A DNA stretch of 15,170 bases from Pavlovales sp. CCMP2436 (taxonomy: Eukaryota; Haptophyta; Pavlovophyceae; Pavlovales): assembly GCA_026770615.1 (NCBI GenBank), contig MU631436.1:204004-219173 (forward strand), given 5' to 3'. Below are positions 7,070-12,335 of the stretch, one piece after another; position 1 is the stretch's first letter, and the number at the start of each line of letters is the position of its first letter. The notes under the pieces were generated by a model. The model saw nothing but the letters and a program-made list of their open reading frames with translations. It made no database searches and had not been told where the DNA came from. The translations under genes were made by a program, and so were the position numbers.

Positions 7070-7432
7070 TAGTAATAATCGTAATAATAGTAATACTATA
7101 GTAGTAGCAGTAGTAGTAATTCTGATTATGATTGTTTTTCATAATTTATTCCGCTCGAGTCCACACGCACACAAACACACACTCGAGGGGGGAGGGAGGG
7201 GGGCATTTAAAAAGCACTCACACGCGCACAAACACAGACTCGAGACGATGCGCGCAGGTGCCTAGAATCTATTGGAGGGGGGGGGGCATTTAGAAAGCAC
7301 TCACACGCACACAAACTCGAGACGATGCTTTTTAAAAGTAAGTAAGTTTAGTTAGTTTGACCCTTCAACACACCCGCAAACGCCCTAGGCGTTGAGGGAG
7401 GTGGCTTTCATGATATCATTCTGCAGTGCTGA
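7070..7432. other. Gene-free stretch: triplet microsatellite, poly-G spacers, two minisatellite copies
   Basis: It begins with TAATAATCG/TAGTAG-type triplets (7070-7120). Two similar segments follow, starting near 7203 and 7286, each running GCATTTAAAAAGCACTCACACG or its variant and ending CTCGAGACGATG. Each is preceded by a run of G. ATGATATCAT at about 7410 is a 10-bp palindrome. No coding frame is credible. Confidence 0.6.
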
Positions 7433-7482
7433 CGCCCATCCTTCAGCACGGAAAGGCGCGCTGACGCCCATCCTTCAGCACG
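7428..7482 (+). repeat. Two copies of a 23-bp hairpin-forming direct repeat
   Basis: GCTGACGCCCATCCTTCAGC occurs at 7428 and 7460, 32 bp apart, each followed by ACG. Within each copy GCTGA and TCAGC can pair around a 10-base loop. Confidence 0.7.
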
Positions 7483-8479
7483 CGATGGAGCACCAGCGGC
7501 CATACCACCTATACAATATGAGCCCATACCGTTAACGGACAGCATCGCTCAGAACAAGGATCCATCAGCCTTACCACCAATGCAGTATGAGCCCATACCC
7601 CCAACGGATAGCATCGCCCAAAACAATAAGGTATCATCAGCATTACCACCCATACAGTACGAACCCATACCCCCAACGGACAGCATCGCTCCAAACAAGG
7701 TACCGGCGGCCATACCACCTATGCAGCATGAGCCCATACCCTCAAACGACACTGGCACATAGACAACTCCTGCCAAACGAAATCGCTTGACGCGCAGTCA
7801 ACCTCCGAATAACGAAGACTCACCCCCAGGTGCAGACCCGACCATACCCTCCATGCAGCCTGAGCCCACCCTTAGGCCCAGCCGAGGCCAACCACGCTTA
7901 CGCATACCAATCGTGGAAAAACAAATCCAGAAGAAACTGCTTCGAGTCATACCCCCAAAGCGCACCCAGAAGAGACCGTCTCGAGCCACACCCTCAGCAC
8001 TACTAGGAGCAGCCAGTCCCACCATACATCATGAACCCAAAGCAGGACCATTTAGTCCCACCATACACCACGAATCCGCAGCAGGCCCGTCAAACAAGCA
8101 CGCATAGACTTCGGACAAGCCCGTCATATTCATACACGGAAATCACCCACGCACAATGTGCTCATCTACCAAACGGGCCTTTGAAACAATCCAGTCAACC
8201 ACGCTGACACACCACCGAGACGTGTTCCCAGCGTGCCCAGCAGCCTCAGCAATGGTGAGATGGTCGAGGGCAGAGAAGTTGTGTGCGGCCAGGTCTGCGG
8301 TCGATCTTGTGGGCAAGGGCATGCTTGGGTGCTCGACTTCCTCGCTCAAGAAACCCAAAACCAAATATGAGCCAGCAAACTCAAAGTTTCCGAAACACAA
8401 TCATGAGCCAGCATGCCCGCAATTTTCCGCATCCCAAAGTCCTGCGCCCAAGGCCCACCCCCGGCAAGGGGTGGGATAG
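7433..8479 (+). pseudogene. Proline-rich repeat reading frame broken only by TAG codons
   Basis: One frame stays open for about 1,050 bases except for TAG at 7757-7759 and 8105-8107, and it ends at a TAG at 8477-8479. The first part has four units of 23-24 residues starting PP(M/I)Q(Y/H)EPIP and continuing TDSIAQNK (starts 7505, 7574, 7646, 7715). After the first TAG it continues QPPNNEDSPPGADPTIPSMQ, a Lys/Arg-rich stretch, and two 13-residue units of the type SPTIHHEPKAGPF. After the second TAG come KYEPANSKF and NHEPACP. The (Y/H)EP motif thus recurs through all three segments. There is no obvious start codon before 7580. It may be a decaying gene, exons with unseen introns, or chance openness of tandem repeats. 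The function is unknown. Confidence 0.35.
7505..7759 (+). repeat. 69/72-bp tandem repeat, about 3.6 units
   Basis: Units start at 7505, 7574, 7646 and 7715 with CCACCTATACAATATGAGCC or close variants. Spacings of 69, 72 and 69 bp are all multiples of three, which is what selection on a reading frame would keep. Confidence 0.85.
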
Positions 8480-8843
8480 ACTGGACGAACAGATAAGCCG
8501 CGTATATTTGCTATTTCTTTCCCTCGGGCAAAATCGCAATATATGTGATACAGGCTATGTAGTGACGAAGTAATATTTGGAAGTCGCGTAGGAGTGTCGC
8601 GCTCGCAGATGGTGCTGCATTTTCAGACGACGCGGGGGAGATGCAGTGGAGATCGGTCAGCGCGCCAGTCGAGAGTCGTCGTTGATCGTCGTGTGTCTGA
8701 ACTGATCAGCGGTGGGGACGGTATCCGTGTGCTCGGGGTGGATCCCTGAATCTATGAGTCTTTTTTTTCAACGCTCATTTCCAGTGAGATCCTCCCGGGG
8801 ACAGACATTTAATTAGAAACTTACACACTTGCGCAACCTGGAG
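8480..8843. other. Spacer without recognised gene
   Basis: Contains GTCGTCGTTGATCGTCGTGTG (about 8675-8695) and a run of eight T at about 8761-8768. The minus-strand ORF at 8143-8400 just to the left is not supported. I see no structured element. Confidence 0.5.
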
Positions 8844-9122
8844 ATGAAGGAGTACTGTCCGCCGCCCGACTTTCTCGACCTGCTCGAGGAGCTCAAGAGT
8901 CCGCAGCATTTGGACAAGCTCACCGAGCTGGGCTACGACGACGTCGACGACTTTGAGAACGTGGACATCACTCGGGCACGTTCTCTGGCGCAAGATTGTG
9001 TGCGGCCACTGAGCTCGCTGATTGATCCTAGCGTTCCCTGTGAGCAAGCAGTCACGCCAATGTCGGTGCCGTCGCGATATCTTGAGAACTCGCGGAGCCA
9101 TTTACTACGGGATATGCACTGA
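8844..9122 (+). CDS. Short ORF with a SAM-domain-like segment
   Basis: ATG at 8844, stop TGA at 9120-9122, 92 residues. Residues about 8-42 read DFLDLLEELKSPQHLDKL and ELGYDDVDDFENVD. This is close to the consensus of a SAM (sterile alpha motif) domain, where a helix is followed by L..LGYD.L.DL. SAM domains mediate protein-protein or RNA contacts. A full SAM domain needs about 65 residues; the last helix here is not clear, and the C-terminal half (CVRPLSSLIDPSVPCEQAV) is not SAM-like. It may therefore be the first exon of a longer protein or a decaying copy. An A-rich AATAAAAAAT stretch follows the stop directly. An upstream TTG in frame at 8829 is not a likely eukaryotic start. Confidence 0.4.
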   Translation: MKEYCPPPDFLDLLEELKSPQHLDKLTELGYDDVDDFENVDITRARSLAQDCVRPLSSLIDPSVPCEQAVTPMSVPSRYLENSRSHLLRDMH

Positions 9123-10044
9123 AAAAAATAATAAAAAATTGTTACAACCAAAAGCGAGTCAAGGAGCAACCGTGGACATGTCCAGGTCTTGAATGGGTAC
9201 TGGCGAGGCGCGTCTACGTCACGGCCGAACCACACAAAGCGCATTAACGATGCGGATGAACAATCCGCTACCTATCTACTACCCCGGGCTCGTCGGCCGA
9301 CGGTGATGCCCATACGTGGGGACGGTGATACCCCTTCCTGGGGCTCCTCGGCCAACGGTGATACCCTTACTAAGCCCCACCTGGGGCACACATTTTTCCG
9401 GTGAAGCCCGCGCCTGTTAGAATCAGGTTTTCACGTCGCGAGCAGACCTCGAGCTCGGCGCGCGGTTGCTCAAAGAGCATCTGCTACACTTCGCCCTCGT
9501 GATGATGCACTGCGCCACAATGAACTCAACTGACGAGACTACCGGACGTGAAACCCATCTTCAAGAAAACCCGAACGAAATCGCCTACTTAAAGCTCTGT
9601 CCGTGCTTTGATACCACCGCAAGGTGACGTTAAAGCTCAACAGATTGACGCTCAGACGCTGACACCCGGGGCCTCCTGGACGCAGAGACTGCGCCCCAGG
9701 CGGTAGAAGGGGCATCATAACATTATAATTAGGTATCGGACCCATTGCTGAAATGTTTCCCGTCCAATTCTTCGTCTACACATGTCTTTGGGGTTCCTAT
9801 TAACCGCAAAATCGATCAATACAGGGTGTCGCGGGCAATACGAAGCCGTAGCGTTAAGAAGCTGAGCCTCGTTATTTTGCATTGTTTGCGTATGTAATTT
9901 AAGCAAATTTAAGCATTGTTTGTATGTAATTTACTATGAAGCTCAGCCTCAAGCACAACATTCGCCCTTCTTATTGCCCTTGACACCCTGTAGTAAACAG
10001 GCTAGAACGTTGAGAGTAAAATAGTAAGTACTGTAAATGTAAAC
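9123..10044. other. Gene-poor stretch with short repeats
   Basis: No convincing gene. GGCTCGTCGGCCGACGGTGAT at 9287 recurs in altered form at 9342, 55 bp on. An open plus-strand frame from 9421 to a TGA at 9625-9627 (68 codons, with ADLELGARLLKEHLLHFALV) has protein-like composition but no match I recognise. At 9879 and 9913 the motif GCATTGTTTG followed by TATGTAATTTA is repeated, flanked by GAAGCTGAGCCTC (about 9859) and GAAGCTCAGCCTC (about 9938). Confidence 0.5.
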
Positions 10045-10074
10045 TGTTAATCCCTTGCCGGCAAGGGATTAACA
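10045..10074. repeat. Perfect 30-bp palindrome
   Basis: Left half TGTTAATCCCTTGCC; the right half is its exact reverse complement with no spacer. It can fold into a 15-bp cruciform arm and lies in a gene-free region. Confidence 0.9.
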
Positions 10075-11125
10075 AAGAACCGAGACCTGGCTCCAGCAGA
10101 TCAGGTCGCCACCCCGACCGTGCTCATGATCTGGGCGGACGGGCCTCTGATGCGACGTGTGTACTCTTGTTGTTGTTGCTGTTGCTGCTTTTATATTCCT
10201 TTTGTTTTCTAAGCATTAATTTTTATTCGCTTGATAATGAAAGCGAACCTTTCCTTAGTTCTTGTCTCATTTTTTAAAAAAAATTGGTTGACCTCGGTGG
10301 ACGTGCGAGACTGATCTGTGACGCGGAAGCGAACCTTTGGTCTTCCGCCGACGCCCACTTAGGAACCCGGGCTGGTGAATTGATTTGGCTCCAAAGTTCG
10401 AGGACAAATTCAAAAGCGACGCCCGAGGCTCGACTTTCTAGAAGGGGACGACGAGCGCCTTAGCTGGCGCGTGACGCTGAGCGTGCCCACCGAGATCTCT
10501 GCCGTTCCCACACCGCCGCATGCTGATTCACGCAAGTTGACCTTTTTAATTGTGCGCGGTGTGGTGCGAAGTGAGCATGCGGGTCCTTATAGCCTACTAC
10601 GCCCGCCGACTACGGCCCGGCCCTTCTGTCGATGATTAGCTCTCTAGGGCATTGACTCTACAGAAGCTCACGTTAAAACTAGGCAAAGCTGCTCACAGTC
10701 GTTGAACTTAGCTGTATGTTATGTGAGTGTGACTAGTCTGACTACTGTGTTGTGTGATTGCCATACATAACATCATTTGCCAAAATGCCATTGGCGGTTG
10801 GCGGGTAGCGAGGCCCTTAGGCTTTAGGCTAAGGTAAACCGCTCACACTCGGTCGTTCATCTGGCCGCGTTGCGCATGTAGTTCTAATCGCACTGGCAAG
10901 AATTTCCTGGTTGCGGAAATGTGAGACACCGGCTCAGCTGTACAACACAGGGCTCAAGGCAGAGACTCGTTGCAGGGGTCGTGCAGGCGCGGCCAGAGCT
11001 TTCTCTCTCCACCTGAGCTCCGCCAGCCCCGCGCCCAGCTGGCTCACTGCGGAGCGGGTGCGCACGACGCTGCTCTCCCGAGTTGAGAGAGAGAGGCCGA
11101 TTATGCAATTGGATTTTGACCGGTC
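10075..11125. other. Gene-free stretch
   Basis: A TTG/CTG triplet run lies at about 10167-10190. The motif GAAGCGAACCTTT appears near 10327 and, as GAAAGCGAACCTTT, near 10239. CCTTAG and CTAAGG near 10815 form a 6-bp stem with an 8-base loop. I saw no tRNA-like cloverleaf, no rRNA similarity and no long credible frame. The last 100 bases would be the 3' flank of the thioredoxin gene. Confidence 0.5.
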
Positions 11126-11755
11126 TCAGACGTTTGCCTTGAGGAGCTCGAGGAGCTTCGCCTTGTCCGCACCAGCGAACTCTGCGAGCTTGGCATTGTT
11201 CTTGTAGAACTGGAACGTGGGCATCGCGCGAATTCCACAGTCCTGTGCAGTCTCGGCGTTCTCGTCGACATCGACCTTGAGGAACACTGCCTTGCCTTTA
11301 TACTCTGCAGCCAGCGCGTCGAAGACAGGCCCAATCATCTTGCAGGGGCCGCACCATGTGGCCGTAAAGTCCACGATGACGAGCTGGTCGCCCGCACCCT
11401 TGAGCGCCTCCTCAAAGTCACCGCGCGTCGCGACAATAATTGGCGCGTCCGAGACCGCTGCGGTCGTCATGTTGGCCGCGTCGCCAGCGCGCAGCCGCGC
11501 CCAGAGCGCCTGGCTGGCCGGCGCGGCGCGCGTGAGCAGCGCGCGCGAGAGCGCCGAGCTCGTCGCGGGCCCACCGAGGGTGCTGGCCCGCACGCAGCTC
11601 AACATCGCAAGCGGCGCGAGCCGCGTGCGACGCGAGAGTGAAGCCAGCATCGTCCCTTCGCCGCCGTCTCGCACAGCGCCGTCTGCCCTTGACCTTCGCA
11701 GTGTTTTTAAAAGCGGGGCGCCGGCACGATTGACAGCACGTAAACCACTCGTCAT
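11126..11755 (-). CDS. Thioredoxin with N-terminal targeting-type extension
   Basis: Translation runs from the ATG at 11755-11753 to a TGA at 11128-11126, 209 residues and no intron needed. The last 105 or so residues are a full thioredoxin domain. It shows LVIVDFTATWCGPCKMIGPV with the redox pair Cys-Gly-Pro-Cys at about residues 135-138, VDVDENAETAQDCGI, the cis-proline in MPTFQFYKN (about 179), and an ending LLELLKANV. Thioredoxins reduce disulfides in target proteins and are recharged by thioredoxin reductase. The leader of about 95 residues is rich in Arg, Ala, Ser and Leu and poor in acids (LASLSRRTRLAPLAML, SALSRALLTRAAP), as in mitochondrial or plastid targeting peptides. Other in-frame Met codons at residues 36, 51 and 96 could give shorter forms. 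The one at 96 (11470) would yield a cytosolic-size protein. The open frame further upstream begins with TTG, which I reject as a start. Confidence 0.93.
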   Translation of the reverse strand: MTSGLRAVNRAGAPLLKTLRRSRADGAVRDGGEGTMLASLSRRTRLAPLAMLSCVRASTLGGPATSSALSRALLTRAAPASQALWARLRAGDAANMTTAAVSDAPIIVATRGDFEEALKGAGDQLVIVDFTATWCGPCKMIGPVFDALAAEYKGKAVFLKVDVDENAETAQDCGIRAMPTFQFYKNNAKLAEFAGADKAKLLELLKANV

Positions 11756-12113
11756 CGCAGCACCTTTTCGCACACAAACTAACACATCCTTTTCACAACA
11801 CCTCTGCGCCAACCACGAAAATCACAATAAATCGAGTCGATCTTGACTCGGGAGATACATCATGTTGTCCTCCCTCCCCGGGGGGGCAGTTTGTTGGTTT
11901 CCCCAGGTGGTGGCACACCAGCATTCTCTCCGGGCTGGCGTCTGTGCGTTTAGCATTTTGCATGGGAGGCGGCTGAAGCGAGCACCCGATTATTTAAATG
12001 CCCAGGCGCGCCAGGGCTCGTTCTAGAACAAGCAACAGGCGCGGGGCGCTTCGCGTGTTGCAGCCTCGTTTACAGCACCTTCTCGCACCTCGAACACGCA
12101 TCCCTCGTGATCA

Positions 12114-12249
12114 TCAGGGGACTCTAATGATCAGCAAGCCCACGCCGCGCAGCACACGAAAATTCAAAATCGAGTCTCCGTCTTTGGCGCGGGTTCGGCG
12201 GTCGCGGCTCAGGGGGCTCTAATGATCAGCAAGCCCACGCCGCGCAGCA
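12114..12249 (+). repeat. 41-bp direct repeat, copies 95 bp apart
   Basis: Copies at 12114-12154 and 12209-12249 share TCAGGGG(A/G)CTCTAATGATC and go on identically through CAGCAAGCCCACGCCGCGC to AGCA; one mismatch in 41 bases. The second copy ends three bases before the main ATG at 12253. Each copy contains TAATG, a stop overlapping a start. Confidence 0.9.
12127..12222 (+). CDS. Upstream ORF 1 of the SMG-like gene
   Basis: ATG in the first copy of the 41-bp repeat, 31 residues beginning MISKPTPRS, stop TAA at 12220-12222. It ends 30 bases before the main start and shares its stop with the next ATG (TAATG). Whether it is in the mRNA depends on the unknown transcript start. Confidence 0.35.
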   Translation: MISKPTPRSTRKFKIESPSLARVRRSRLRGL

Positions 12250-12335
12250 AGGATGAGCGGGATGAGCGGCGCGGAGGGTTTTCTCGCGCAGTGCGAGACG
12301 GCCCGCGCCGCAAACATCTTCGCCCCGAGCTATGA
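12222..12335 (+). CDS. Upstream ORF 2, overlapping the start of the SMG-like gene
   Basis: ATG in the second repeat copy, 37 residues again beginning MISKPTPRS, stop TGA at 12333-12335. It runs past the main ATG (12253) in another frame, so ribosomes translating it could not re-initiate at that ATG. Confidence 0.35.
   Translation: MISKPTPRSKDERDERRGGFSRAVRDGPRRKHLRPEL

Larger units (their letters stand above)
11756..12252. promoter_or_regulatory. Divergent intergenic region between thioredoxin and SMG-like genes
   Basis: Separates two genes that point away from each other, so it probably holds both promoters. CGAGTC and GACTCG (about 11832-11849) form an inverted repeat with a 6-base gap. 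GATTATTTAAATG at about 11988 is the only TATA-like patch. The right third contains the 41-bp direct repeat and the upstream ORFs described separately. Confidence 0.45.

Noticed and set aside
7428..8100. CRISPR-like array
   Set aside because: Repeats are directly adjacent, of 69-72 bp or 39 bp, diverged, and without unique spacers. The setting is eukaryotic.
8143..8400. Minus-strand ORF of 85 codons
   Set aside because: No recognisable motif; it overlaps the plus-strand proline-rich frame and shares its repeats.
9123..11125. tRNA, rRNA or snoRNA gene
   Set aside because: I looked for T-loop boxes, cloverleaf pairing and box motifs and found none convincing. A covariance-model scan would be needed to be sure.
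11217..11846. Plus-strand ORF of 209 codons opposite thioredoxin
   Set aside because: The minus strand has the full thioredoxin domain with CGPC; the plus frame shows no motif.
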